From: DATCRE01 sp035493595
GTDB lineage: Bacteria; Bacteroidota; Bacteroidia; Cytophagales; Cyclobacteriaceae
Assembly (NCBI GenBank): GCA_035493595.1
Contig: DATJHZ010000497.1
Coordinates: 1 to 64,000, forward strand
Length of the DNA stretch: 64,000 nucleotides
Direction of reading: 5' to 3'
Below, one piece after another: positions 38,884 to 49,040 of the stretch. The translations under genes were made by a program, and so were the position numbers. Under the pieces are notes generated by a model. That model did no database searches and was not told the DNA's origin. It saw nothing but the letters and a program-made list of their open reading frames with translations. Positions within the stretch are counted from its first letter, which is position 1. Each line of letters starts with the position of its first letter.

Positions 38884-40338
38884 ATGGCATTATTCACGGA
38901 AGTAAATACCTGGCAGGATTTCGCAGTTGCCGCCCGCGAAGAAAATCCGCTTATCTCCCAAATGAGCTTTATCCATAAGCCTCAGGTAGGATCGGTAATG
39001 TTTGACGTCAATCCACTGGAAACAGATATCGGTGAGATGTTCAAAATGGGCCTCATGGAAGAGGTTAAAGGAGAAGAAATCATTCACCATGAAGCAGCAA
39101 AAAGATTTGATGCTCCTTATGTGAATTCGGACGCCACACAGTCAAATGTGTATGGAACAGCTGCTGTTATTAATGGCGATGATGCACTTTATGTCGGGCT
39201 TGATTATATCCAGCTTGAAGACATTAGCCATAGCCCACAAACTGGTCCTAATGCACTGAAGTACTCATACCCACGTACTGGTCAATTGATTCAGTTCAAA
39301 AATAAAGGCGTATGGAGAATTTCAGGTAAAAGAGAGTCTATCCCTGGCGCTCACCGTCTTTACCTTGTAAAGATTTCAGGTCCATCGCTTGCCAACACAA
39401 TCACCAGTGCTGGTGGTCTTTATGGTGGTGATCAGTTTGGTGTTATCGGTTCAGCTTTCGAGGAAGCAACCTATGGCATGCAAAAAGGTATTGTACCGAC
39501 CTCTAAAACGTACACCAATTATCTGCAAACATTCTCTGATTACTATGATCAGACAGATATTGAAGCCACGAATGAGACTTATCCATTCATGTACCAAGGC
39601 AAGGAAATCAATTTCGTGTATCCAAGAGGTATCTCTGATACTGAAATGCGTTTCGCTTTCATGGAGCAGTCTGGTCTATTCCTGACTCCTTACGGTGCAT
39701 CAATTGCCGGTTTCGATAAGAACGGCGTTGGTGTTACTATGAACACGACTCAGGGTTATATGCCAAACTTGGAGTTGAATGCTCCTAAGTTGTATTATGA
39801 CAATAACCCGACAGTGGCATTGTTTGAGCAGATTATCCGTCTTCGTAGAAAATTGAACCAAGGCCGCGAATGCTTGATGCAGTGCGGTTATGAATTCCTT
39901 CTGAAGGCTAAGGATATCATCACTCAATTCGGTGTTAACGGTAGCATGGTGTATAACCGTAGCACTGTTGATTTGAATATCGATCAGATTAAGATCGGCG
40001 GATTCGTATTCAACATGAAGGAATTGATGATTTTGAATCACCCTGATGTGACAGCAATACCTGGATTTAACTATCCATGGTACTTCATCATCGCGCCAAT
40101 GGATAAAACCAAGGATGCGAAGACTGGTATTATGAAGGATGCCTTCACAATCATGTGGAAAAAAGCAATTGGTGGTGGAGCACGTGGTCACTACAAAATG
40201 TGGATGACTGGTGCCATGGCCGATACTCCTACTGATGATCAACAAGTAAGACGTATCCATTTGTATTCAAGAAAGGGCACCCGGGTGGTAGCAGCATCTA
40301 AGTTTATCTTAGGTCAGCGCTTACAACCTGCTGCTTAA
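38884..40338 (+). CDS. major capsid protein
   Basis: A 484-aa protein in the expected slot after the scaffold gene, with its own short leader (38802-38883) and a strong terminator after it, consistent with high expression. The sequence is rich in Gly, Asn and aromatic residues (TEVNTWQDFAVAAREENPLI at the start; GGGARGHYKMWMTGAMADTP near the end), in line with an HK97-type fold. The HK97 fold is inferred from context, not shown by a motif. Confidence 0.72.
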   Translation: MALFTEVNTWQDFAVAAREENPLISQMSFIHKPQVGSVMFDVNPLETDIGEMFKMGLMEEVKGEEIIHHEAAKRFDAPYVNSDATQSNVYGTAAVINGDDALYVGLDYIQLEDISHSPQTGPNALKYSYPRTGQLIQFKNKGVWRISGKRESIPGAHRLYLVKISGPSLANTITSAGGLYGGDQFGVIGSAFEEATYGMQKGIVPTSKTYTNYLQTFSDYYDQTDIEATNETYPFMYQGKEINFVYPRGISDTEMRFAFMEQSGLFLTPYGASIAGFDKNGVGVTMNTTQGYMPNLELNAPKLYYDNNPTVALFEQIIRLRRKLNQGRECLMQCGYEFLLKAKDIITQFGVNGSMVYNRSTVDLNIDQIKIGGFVFNMKELMILNHPDVTAIPGFNYPWYFIIAPMDKTKDAKTGIMKDAFTIMWKKAIGGGARGHYKMWMTGAMADTPTDDQQVRRIHLYSRKGTRVVAASKFILGQRLQPAA

Positions 40339-40360
40339 GTTGCCATAACGTCGCAGCTAT

Positions 40361-40394
40361 AAAGGTTCAGGGACTTGTTCCCTGGCCTTTTATT
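40361..40394 (+). terminator. terminator after the major capsid gene
   Basis: AAGGTTCAGGGA-CTTGT-TCCCTGGCCTTTT: stem CAGGGA/TCCCTG extended by GG/CC around a bulged T, followed by a T tract. It follows the capsid stop by about 23 bases. Confidence 0.75.
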
Positions 40395-40441
40395 TATAGA
40401 TAAAATATTAAAATTTGTAAACAATCTAAACAAATTAACAC

Positions 40442-41581
40442 ATGTCAAAGAAAGCTAAAACACCAGCAGCACCATTACCTACAATGGATGAGATGCAAAA
40501 AAACTTCATGGAAGAAGAAAGCGGCAAAGATTCTACTGGAGATTTAAATACAGAGGAAGAGGAAGAGGAGGAAGAGGAAACTGAGCGAGAACCTGAACCT
40601 GAAAAAAAAGGACCACATTTAACTCGTGAAGCCAGACCCGGGAAAGCCAGAGGAGGAAAAGAAATTGAGGGTTCTTCAGTCCGTGTTTATCGGGAAGATA
40701 ATAAATTCATGAAGCGCAGGCCAACACAACTTCAGGGGCTAAGTTCTCAGATGCTTCCTCCAATTACCAAAAAGAAATTGGCGATGTATGAAGTTATTGG
40801 TAAAAATGAAGTCGATCCTCTAACAAGAGAGCGAATTGTTTCTCCTACTTTAATTCTTCCGGGTAAATACATCATCTATGATCCGTTTGGAGAAGATGTT
40901 TTAAAAAGACACATTTTACTTCGAAATGTTACCCGAACAGAAACGGTGGTAAGGGATGGAAGAGAAGTACCTGAGGAAACAACGGAAGATTTAATTTTCC
41001 CTGATGGTTTCAAATCAGTGGCTATAGAGCGAAATTATCTTGAATATGTGCTGTTAGAACTCCATCCGCTTAATGAATCCAATAAATTCCGTGATCGATC
41101 TCAGGCACCTGCATTTAAGCGCATTGATCTTGGATATCGCAAGGATTGGGCAGAAACTACTGCTGGAATGGATTTAGCTTTTGAGGCTGAAAAAATTGTT
41201 GTTGGTATGCGGAATGGAGATGAAATTATCACGTATGCTACGGCGGCAGGAATTCCAACCGCAGGAAGAATGATTGATAGTGGGGACACTTCTGTTAAAA
41301 TGGATCTTCGCAGATTCGCCAGACAGAGCCCAAGAGATTTTTTCAAACTCAATAAACACAATACCATGGCCATTAAAATGGCGGTTTTGGAAGCTATTGA
41401 TCTTGGATTGATTGAATATTTTGTGGATCGAAGAGACTGGTTATTCTCAACGGATGGCGGATCACTTGGTCAACATTTACCTGGGCAAGATCCGACAGAA
41501 ACACTTATTAAACTTCTTCAAAGAGAAGAATACCAAGAAGTCTATGCAAAACTTCAAAATCAACTCAATTATTGGGAATAA
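40442..41581 (+). CDS. putative head or connector protein with acidic N-terminus
   Basis: A 379-aa protein. Residues 20-55 contain an acidic run (LNTEEEEEEEEETEREPEPE) followed by basic residues; the rest has PGKYIIYDPFGEDVLKRHI and RQSPRDFFKLNKHN and a Gln/Glu-rich end. Position after the capsid gene suggests a head-associated or connector protein. No family recognised. Confidence 0.55.
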   Translation: MSKKAKTPAAPLPTMDEMQKNFMEEESGKDSTGDLNTEEEEEEEEETEREPEPEKKGPHLTREARPGKARGGKEIEGSSVRVYREDNKFMKRRPTQLQGLSSQMLPPITKKKLAMYEVIGKNEVDPLTRERIVSPTLILPGKYIIYDPFGEDVLKRHILLRNVTRTETVVRDGREVPEETTEDLIFPDGFKSVAIERNYLEYVLLELHPLNESNKFRDRSQAPAFKRIDLGYRKDWAETTAGMDLAFEAEKIVVGMRNGDEIITYATAAGIPTAGRMIDSGDTSVKMDLRRFARQSPRDFFKLNKHNTMAIKMAVLEAIDLGLIEYFVDRRDWLFSTDGGSLGQHLPGQDPTETLIKLLQREEYQEVYAKLQNQLNYWE

Positions 41582-41609
41582 TAATTGAAACAAAATAGTT
41601 TGTAACTTA

Positions 41610-41633
41610 GGGGTCGTAATTGACCCCTTTTTT
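41610..41633 (+). terminator. terminator abutting the next start codon
   Basis: GGGGTC-GTAATT-GACCCC followed by six T, ending exactly at the base before the ATG at 41634. It closes the head operon; if transcription reads through, the hairpin would also cover the ribosome-binding region of the next gene. Confidence 0.8.
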
Positions 41634-42299
41634 ATGAGCTTAGTACCTTCCTTTACAATAACTCAGCAAGATGGTGGTGCCACCGCGCTGGCAGTCAATA
41701 CTACTCCGTACGGGTCGCCAAATCAAGATCGAAATCAAGCGGCAGAGTATGTACTATGGTCAAAAACAGACCAAAACGGATTACGATCATTCAATAACCC
41801 GGACCAAGGAAACGTACTTACTAATCTTCAATACAGTGTCCAAACACCAGTTGATGGATGGTATGAATTGATCCGGTTAAGAATTCAATTTTATAATGCT
41901 GGTGCTAATTATGTAGAAGAGCAATCCAGCGGAGGAGTTATCACACAATATGCAAGTATTTTTTATTACGGAACTACTGGTAAAGTTTATCAGGCAATTA
42001 CACCGTCTATTGGTCAATCACCAACAGATACTAATTACTTTGTTGAAGTTCCTGACCTAAGTGTCATTCTAGCCAATACCAACATTGAAGTTTATTATCA
42101 GAATTTTTATGGTGAATACAATACCAATGTGTGTATCCGAGATAAAGATTTAGAGAATTGTAATTGTGGTGGAGGAGATGAAGCACTTGATCTATTGTAT
42201 GCACAAAAACAATCAGCTGATACAAATTTTGCTAATGGCTATCCTGACCGGATGGAGAAAATAATTCGTGAACTTGAACAAACTTGTACACAATGTTAA
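41634..42299 (+). CDS. putative virion protein with Cys-rich C-terminus
   Basis: A 221-aa protein: MSLVPSFTITQQDGGATALA, a beta-rich middle with many Tyr and Asn, and a C-terminus with three or more Cys (LENCNCGGGDEALD, LEQTCTQC). The sequence style is that of structural proteins such as fibre or collar pieces. It sits directly before the giant fibre gene, so it may be its attachment or assembly partner. Confidence 0.55.
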   Translation: MSLVPSFTITQQDGGATALAVNTTPYGSPNQDRNQAAEYVLWSKTDQNGLRSFNNPDQGNVLTNLQYSVQTPVDGWYELIRLRIQFYNAGANYVEEQSSGGVITQYASIFYYGTTGKVYQAITPSIGQSPTDTNYFVEVPDLSVILANTNIEVYYQNFYGEYNTNVCIRDKDLENCNCGGGDEALDLLYAQKQSADTNFANGYPDRMEKIIRELEQTCTQC

Positions 42300-45200
42300 T
42301 AGCAGATGCATTTAACATACTCTCAGAAGCTAATGCAAAAATTGCTTCATTAGGGATAGACATTATTGATCAGGCAGGAACTCCTAAGCAGCCAAAAACA
42401 GAACGGCAACTTATAAGAGCACGCCAGTTATATAATCTTCTTAATAAGTTTATTTTTTTAAATGCTGGCGGTACAGCTATTACAGGAACATTTGGTCAGA
42501 ATGACGCAGCACTAAACAGGCTTTTACTGCAATTAAAAAAAGTAGCAGAGATATTTACTTTTCCTGCTATTCCAAATCCCATAAATTCATTTGTTACATC
42601 AGGGCAATCTGGTGGATCACAACTTCCTGTTGGTGCTTCTGAAGGTGATCTATTATATTTTCATAATGGTGGCTGGACTAATTTTGCAAAAGGCGCTGAT
42701 GGTACAGTGCTCACATCTTCTCCGTCAGGACTTGTGTGGAGTTCTGCTGTTGGAAATGGTATTCCATCAGGAGGATTAACTGGACAGTATTTAGCAAAGA
42801 CATCAAATGCTTCTTATGCAGTTGCCTGGCAAACACTGACTTTAAATAAAATTACAGATGTTACAGCATCTGCGGCAGAGGTTAATATTCTTGATGGTGC
42901 TTTAGTATCCTTTCAGGAAATTAATACTTTAATCGGAATTAATACCGGAACAACAATTCAATCTCAACTTGATGGTAAGTTGGGAGGATCACTTGCTAAT
43001 GGTAAATTCCTAGTAGGAAATGGTTCTGGTATAGCCACTGCGGTTACACCAACTGGAGATGTTACCTTTAATAACACTGGAGTTTTTGCTATTACTTCAG
43101 CATCAATAGTTGATGCTGACATCAATGGATCAGCAGCAATAACCAGATCAAAAATAGCTTCTGGAAATATTAATAGAGTTGTAGTTAATAATGGTTCTGG
43201 AGTTCTATCAGATGCTGCTGCCATCACTGCTAACCGTGTGTTATTATCAGATGCTAATGGCATTCCAACAGCAAGCGGAGTAACAACTACAGCATTTGCA
43301 TTTTTTGATCCAACATCTTCAATACAAAATCAATTAGATAGTAAACTCACTGTTAGTTTAACTTCTCCCGCTCAAGGTGATACTATTTATTTTAATGGTA
43401 CTAATTGGACTAATCTTCCTGTAGGCACAGCAGGTCAAGTATTAACAACTGATGGAGTAACTGTATCGTGGGGATCTCCAACAGCTAATGGTATTCCAAC
43501 TGGAGGAACTACACATCAATATCTTCGCAAGATTGATGCAACAAATTATAATACAGAGTGGCACACTTTTGTGCTCACTGATGTGTCGGATGTAACAACT
43601 ACATCAACTGAACTTAATTTATTATCAGGGTTAACAACGCCTGCTTCAAAACTTAATTTTTCAAGTTCAGTAACGAGTGACATTCAGACCCAACTGAATT
43701 TAAAACTCAGCACTTCACTTGCTTATAATGCACTATTTGTTGGTAATGTATCTAACACAGCGGGACAATTATCACCAGGTGCAGATAATCAAGTCTTGAT
43801 GATTATTAGTGGCTCTCCAACATGGCAGACATTCACTCCTGGTACCGGCTCAGTAACATCAATTGATGTATCAGGAGGAACAACCGGATTATCTTTTACA
43901 GGCGGTCCGGTGACAACCACAGGAACCATCACTGCTTCAGGAACATTGATCGCTGCTAATGGAGGAACTGGATCATCATCGTATACAAAAGGTGATATTT
44001 TAATTGCTTCAGCAAGCACAACTTTGACCAAACTTGCAGTTGGTACTAATACTTTTGTATTAACTGCTGACTCAACTCAACCAACTGGTGTTAAGTGGGC
44101 AGCAGCACCTGGTGCGGGAACTGGAACTGTTACATCTGTAGATGTAACAACAGCAAATGGAGTTAGTGCAACTGGCGGACCAATAACTTCTTCAGGTAGC
44201 TTTACATTTTCTTTAGGAGCGATAACGCCAACAAGTGTTAATGGAATTGTATTCTCAGGTAGTTCAACACCAACATTATCTGTAACTGGAACCTCATCTA
44301 TATCAGGCTCAAACACTGGAGATCAAACAATCACCCTTACTGGTAATGTTACTGGTTCTGGAACAGGATCATTTGCAACAACTATTGCGGCTGGTGTTGT
44401 AACCAACTCAATGCTAGCTGGCGGGATTGATTTAACGACTAAAGTTACTGGAGTATTACCAGTATCTAACGGTGGTCAAGGAAACGCATCTCTTACAGCT
44501 TACGCTCCTTTATTCGGGGGAACAACATCCACAGCACCAGTTCAAAGTGGAACCACCGGAACTGCTGGTCAAGTCCTTACTTCTAATGGTGCAGGAAGTT
44601 TACCTACATGGGCAGCAGCATTAAGTTATGGTTTAGCAACACAGATACCATTTACAAACGGAAGTGCTAATGGATTCAGCTATTCATCAGCATTTGCATT
44701 TGATACTACATATCAGAATTTATTTGTTGGTGGATCAAATACTTATACAATATCCACACCCGGATATATAAATAACACTTACGTATTTGCTGAACAGACA
44801 ACATTAACAACAGGTAATACAGCCCCATCAATTATCACAGATGCTGTTGTCTTTGGATTTCAAAACTTTATTGGTGATGGAACTAATTATTATTCTGGTT
44901 CATCATCACTTACTTATGGTGCTCATAACAAAAATTATACTGGCGGCGGATTAGTTGGTGGGTTATATGCAAGATTATTACACTCAGGAGAAGGCAGTGG
45001 AGTACATTATCATTTTGGTGGAATTGCAATTGGTGTTGGAGGTTCATCAGCGACAGGAAGTGAACTGGTAACAGCAGTAGCTACATCAATAAACATTAGC
45101 TATAATTCATCTTCACAAACAGCGGGACATGGTGCTTATGGTTATAATTCAGTTATTATAGCTGGTCAAGACCATAATATTCCAAGCACATCCCCACGCT

Positions 45201-47698
45201 CAGCTGTTATTGCTGGTAATGCTATCAAAGCTAGAGCATCAGATCCTGATCAAGTTTATGTTCCTAATTTTAATATCGTAACTACACCAGCAAATGATGA
45301 TGCATTAACTCAAATTTTAGCTAGGGATGCAACAACAGGATTAATAAAATACAGAACAGCATCTTCTATTATAGGAAGTGCATTCTGGCCATTAACAGGA
45401 TCGGCACTATTAACTGGAGCAGTTACTATTGATGGAGACATTGGTAGTTATGGAGTAACCTTAGATGCATTAGAGCATTTCACTGTCAATGTACAAGGTG
45501 GCAATAGCTTTAATGTCAATGTTGCTGACACTGGAGATATAAACTTGAGTCCAAACTCAGGAAATATCAATCTAACAACATTTGGAAGCAACGTCACTCA
45601 ATTAGAAGCATCTGGAACTGGGTATGTATTTGCCGTATCCGGTGCTGGTATAATGCTGAATGTAAACAGTGATGCAACTGGCGATATTCCTTATCGTAAT
45701 TCTTCTGGATATTTAGCACGAAGAGGTATAGGAACATCAGGGCAAGTCCTTACGGTATCCGGTGGATTACCAGTATGGGCAACACCATCTGCTGGATTCG
45801 CTAATCCTATGACTACACTGGGTGATCTTATTTACGAGGACGCCACTCCAACAGCAGTTAGGTTAGCAGGTAATACAACAACGACAAGAAAATTTTTAAG
45901 TCAAACAGGTAATGGAACGATAAGTGCTGCTCCTGTATGGAATGCATTAGTTAGTGGCGATATTCCAAACAATGCTGCAAATACTACTGGTAGTGCAGCA
46001 ACTTTAACAACATCAAGATCTATCTCCATGACTGGCGATGCAACATGGACTGTTAATTTTGATGGAAGTGCAAATGTAACGGCAGCAGGAACTTTAGCTA
46101 CTGTAAATAGCAATGTTGGCACATTTGGTTCAGCTACTACATCATTGACTGTTACTGTTAATGGAAAGGGTTTGGTGACCGCAATGAGTTCACAAACGGT
46201 TACTCCGGCAGTTGGGTCTATAACTGGATTAGGAACTGGAGTTGGTACTTGGTTAGCTACCCCTTCATGGACTAATTTTACTTCAGCAATTACAGGTACA
46301 GCACCATTTTGGAATACTTCAGGGAGCACTACGATTACCACACCAACGATTACAGGGAAACCAACCTGGACACAAGCTTCTGAATCAGCAACAAATACAT
46401 TTCAAACATTTACCCAGGCAGCACATACTGGCGGTAGCCCAGTCGGGATATTGTATACTGGCGGTGCTCACACAACAATAGCTGTTTCTGAATTCACAGA
46501 CTTCAATTTGAACGCATCAAGGACTGTAAATTTTGCATCCGGTGGTGGTACGATAGCAAACGAACGCATAGTACGAATTCAAGCTCCAACACTAACCGCA
46601 ACAACAAACGGTATTACAATCACAAAGGCCGCTACTTTAGCTATAAGTGATGCCCCTACAGCATTCACAAACGTAACTATTACACAAGGCTATGCTTTGG
46701 ATATTGAAGCCGGTAAAATGAAAGTTGGAAGCTTTACGCCCCCGGGCACAACCTTAACAGCAGCAATCCAAACCAGCGGTGAGGTCCGGGCTACAGGAGG
46801 TTTTAATCTTCGAAACGTTACGACAAATGATAACGCAAAAATAGGATTTTTCATCAATGGTACTGCTGATGTTGATATTTTTGCTAATGCTGCCGCAACA
46901 TTATTAATAAAAAATATAGGATCAACATCAACAGGTGGTGCTTATGTAAGAGCGTCTGGTACATTATCACCAACTACAGGAACGGCAAATGCAACCAGTG
47001 CTTTTCTATCTTCTGTTGCTTGGCAGGCCAGCGGCGGAACTAATAATTTTTCAGGTATTGAAATTAGTGGTGTAATAAGCACATCTGGTACATGGGCTGG
47101 TGATATTCGAGGATTTTATTATAATCCACAATTAAGTGGAACCACAGGACTTGCAAATAATTATGCTATTCTGGCAACAAGTGGAAAAGTTTTAATTAAT
47201 GGATCTACAATCACTGCCTCTACTGAAATGGACATTAGAGGAACAGGTACAACTTCTAGCACAATAAATACTAGGTGGGCAGATAGCGGCAACACATTAT
47301 TAATGTCATTATTAGATAATGGATTTTTAGGAATAGGTAATATCACTGCTGCGGTAGGTCTTGATATTAATGTAGGAATAGCAAGTAGACAACAATCACC
47401 TGCACAAATAACATCTAATCAAAATAATTATGCCATTGGTGCTCAGACCTCATTTAGATTAAATACCGATGCTTCCAGAAATATTACAGGATTAACAGGA
47501 GGTGTTGATGGTAAATTTTTATTCATAAGAAACGTTGGAAGTTTTAATATTGTGTTTACGCATGAAGATGGAGCTTCTACTGCGGCAAATAGAATTACAA
47601 GTTCAACAGCGGGAAATTTAACAATTGCTCCAAATGGAGTATTAGTATTACAATATGACTCCAGCGCAAGCCGATGGTTTGATGTTGCAGTTAGATAA
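42293..47698 (+). CDS. giant tail fibre protein (about 1800 aa)
   Basis: A protein of about 1801 aa from ATG 42293 (an upstream TTG adds three residues). It is low in Cys and rich in Gly, Ser, Thr, Asn and Ala, with recurring phrases typical of trimeric beta-structured fibres: TDVTASAAEVNILDG, NGTVTSVDV-like GTGSVTSIDVSGGTTGLSF, GGPVTTTGTITASG and QILARDATTGLIKYRTASS. The start (LIADAFNILSEANAKIASLG) is helical and probably the virion anchor. No C-terminal self-cleaving chaperone is seen. It probably contacts the host cell surface. Confidence 0.8.
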   Translation: MLIADAFNILSEANAKIASLGIDIIDQAGTPKQPKTERQLIRARQLYNLLNKFIFLNAGGTAITGTFGQNDAALNRLLLQLKKVAEIFTFPAIPNPINSFVTSGQSGGSQLPVGASEGDLLYFHNGGWTNFAKGADGTVLTSSPSGLVWSSAVGNGIPSGGLTGQYLAKTSNASYAVAWQTLTLNKITDVTASAAEVNILDGALVSFQEINTLIGINTGTTIQSQLDGKLGGSLANGKFLVGNGSGIATAVTPTGDVTFNNTGVFAITSASIVDADINGSAAITRSKIASGNINRVVVNNGSGVLSDAAAITANRVLLSDANGIPTASGVTTTAFAFFDPTSSIQNQLDSKLTVSLTSPAQGDTIYFNGTNWTNLPVGTAGQVLTTDGVTVSWGSPTANGIPTGGTTHQYLRKIDATNYNTEWHTFVLTDVSDVTTTSTELNLLSGLTTPASKLNFSSSVTSDIQTQLNLKLSTSLAYNALFVGNVSNTAGQLSPGADNQVLMIISGSPTWQTFTPGTGSVTSIDVSGGTTGLSFTGGPVTTTGTITASGTLIAANGGTGSSSYTKGDILIASASTTLTKLAVGTNTFVLTADSTQPTGVKWAAAPGAGTGTVTSVDVTTANGVSATGGPITSSGSFTFSLGAITPTSVNGIVFSGSSTPTLSVTGTSSISGSNTGDQTITLTGNVTGSGTGSFATTIAAGVVTNSMLAGGIDLTTKVTGVLPVSNGGQGNASLTAYAPLFGGTTSTAPVQSGTTGTAGQVLTSNGAGSLPTWAAALSYGLATQIPFTNGSANGFSYSSAFAFDTTYQNLFVGGSNTYTISTPGYINNTYVFAEQTTLTTGNTAPSIITDAVVFGFQNFIGDGTNYYSGSSSLTYGAHNKNYTGGGLVGGLYARLLHSGEGSGVHYHFGGIAIGVGGSSATGSELVTAVATSINISYNSSSQTAGHGAYGYNSVIIAGQDHNIPSTSPRSAVIAGNAIKARASDPDQVYVPNFNIVTTPANDDALTQILARDATTGLIKYRTASSIIGSAFWPLTGSALLTGAVTIDGDIGSYGVTLDALEHFTVNVQGGNSFNVNVADTGDINLSPNSGNINLTTFGSNVTQLEASGTGYVFAVSGAGIMLNVNSDATGDIPYRNSSGYLARRGIGTSGQVLTVSGGLPVWATPSAGFANPMTTLGDLIYEDATPTAVRLAGNTTTTRKFLSQTGNGTISAAPVWNALVSGDIPNNAANTTGSAATLTTSRSISMTGDATWTVNFDGSANVTAAGTLATVNSNVGTFGSATTSLTVTVNGKGLVTAMSSQTVTPAVGSITGLGTGVGTWLATPSWTNFTSAITGTAPFWNTSGSTTITTPTITGKPTWTQASESATNTFQTFTQAAHTGGSPVGILYTGGAHTTIAVSEFTDFNLNASRTVNFASGGGTIANERIVRIQAPTLTATTNGITITKAATLAISDAPTAFTNVTITQGYALDIEAGKMKVGSFTPPGTTLTAAIQTSGEVRATGGFNLRNVTTNDNAKIGFFINGTADVDIFANAAATLLIKNIGSTSTGGAYVRASGTLSPTTGTANATSAFLSSVAWQASGGTNNFSGIEISGVISTSGTWAGDIRGFYYNPQLSGTTGLANNYAILATSGKVLINGSTITASTEMDIRGTGTTSSTINTRWADSGNTLLMSLLDNGFLGIGNITAAVGLDINVGIASRQQSPAQITSNQNNYAIGAQTSFRLNTDASRNITGLTGGVDGKFLFIRNVGSFNIVFTHEDGASTAANRITSSTAGNLTIAPNGVLVLQYDSSASRWFDVAVR

Positions 47699-47719
47699 AA
47701 AAAATAAACTCTCTCAAAT

Positions 47720-48118
47720 ATGGGAATACATAGGAAATTTTCAGGAACCATAACTCGTGCTGCCGCAACAGCAAGTGGATCAGAATCAATAACAGGAATA
47801 GGAGGAAAACCAATTATGGTTATTTTTTATGCAATGTCAGATTCAAATTCATCAATAAATTCAAAAGGTTTTGATGATGGATCAATTGCCACATGTATAT
47901 TTTGTAATGTAATAACTGGTCTCATAAATTTACTTGGAGGTACATCAAATTTTGCTAATGTAGCAGAAAGTCAAACAAAATCTATTGACGTGGAAAATAC
48001 TACACCAAACGGACATAATGCAAATATATCAAGCATGGATAATGATGGATTTACATTAAACTGGACAAAAATTGGAAGTGGGTTAGCTTTAACAGTAAAA
48101 TATATCGCAATCTTATAA
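47720..48118 (+). CDS. virion-associated hypothetical protein
   Basis: A 132-aa protein, Ser/Asn/Gly-rich (GIHRKFSGTITRAAATASGS, then NSSINSKGFDDGSIATCIFC), beta-like. It lies right after the fibre gene with a similar base and amino-acid composition, so it may be a fibre accessory or tip protein. Confidence 0.5.
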   Translation: MGIHRKFSGTITRAAATASGSESITGIGGKPIMVIFYAMSDSNSSINSKGFDDGSIATCIFCNVITGLINLLGGTSNFANVAESQTKSIDVENTTPNGHNANISSMDNDGFTLNWTKIGSGLALTVKYIAIL

Positions 48119-48130
48119 AAAACAGAAATC

Positions 48131-48481
48131 ATGGCCTCATTAACATTAAGTGAAAAAGCAACATTATCTGCCTCTCAATCTTTTAGAGATAGATTTATAC
48201 AAGGTCTATTCTCAAAAGCTAATGTGTACATTCAGCAAACTCCACTGAATTTAGCATGGCAGAAGCAAGTTAATTTTGGAAAAAGTTTTACCAAAGGAGC
48301 GGTTACATATGATGCAGTTGCTTTAACTAGATTTTGGTTAGCAAATTATAATGGAAATGCTATTTTAGATGGCAACAATCAACCTATTGATACAGAAATA
48401 TTAAATAGTGCCGGATTAGACGTTGTATACAATGCTATGGCAAATGTGATTACTGGAGATGATGCTTTACCAATACAATAG
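48131..48481 (+). CDS. hypothetical protein
   Basis: A 116-aa protein (ASLTLSEKATLSASQSFRDR), helical at the start and with a mixed end. Sits with the fibre genes. Not recognised. A 92-bp AT-rich gap follows in which I see nothing but a 12-codon frame. Confidence 0.5.
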   Translation: MASLTLSEKATLSASQSFRDRFIQGLFSKANVYIQQTPLNLAWQKQVNFGKSFTKGAVTYDAVALTRFWLANYNGNAILDGNNQPIDTEILNSAGLDVVYNAMANVITGDDALPIQ

Positions 48482-48572
48482 AGGAAATATGACATCAACA
48501 GCCGCAATTATTGTAGTTATTAAAAAATAAACTTTAATATCTATCTTTGGTCTACATTAAAAACAAAAAGTT

Positions 48573-49037
48573 ATGGCAAAAATATCAATAACAAACGATG
48601 AATTGGTTCAATTTAGAACGGCTGCTCAAGCTTACATTAATCGTTATCCAGATCGGACAAAGCTTCATTATGCTCTTGAAAGAACGCTCAAAAAAACACT
48701 CACGCTATTTGAGGATTACGCCGATAAAGAAAATGATTACAGGGTGGATGCCGCGATCATCGACGAAAAAACAAAAACATTCACATACCTCGAAGATGTT
48801 GTAGGTGGTCAAACAAGACGACAATTAGCTGTTGATCCTGCAAAAGCAAAAACTCTTCAGGCAAACATGAGAAAACTCGGAAGAGAAAAAGTTGAGATTG
48901 AAACTTATTTTACAACTGAGCAACCAAAAGACTTGGAAGCTATGTGGCATCAAGTTTTTAGTGGTATAGTTATTCCTGAAGAAAGAGAAGATTCAGCAAA
49001 AGATGCTCTTACTGAATCGGAAGCATTATCAAAATAA
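48573..49037 (+). CDS. hypothetical virion protein
   Basis: A 154-aa charged protein (ITNDELVQFRTAAQAYINRY), helical N-terminus followed by a mixed region and an acidic end (EEREDSAKDALTESEALSK). Three bases before the next gene. Likely part of the connector or tail operon by position. Confidence 0.5.
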   Translation: MAKISITNDELVQFRTAAQAYINRYPDRTKLHYALERTLKKTLTLFEDYADKENDYRVDAAIIDEKTKTFTYLEDVVGGQTRRQLAVDPAKAKTLQANMRKLGREKVEIETYFTTEQPKDLEAMWHQVFSGIVIPEEREDSAKDALTESEALSK

Positions 49038-49040
49038 GAT

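Noticed and set aside
42964..47751. Antisense frames in the fibre gene
   Set aside because: Produced by Thr/Gly/Ala-rich codon patterns on the coding strand.
48482..48572. 12-codon frame in the gap before 48573
   Set aside because: Too short, with no support beyond an ATG.
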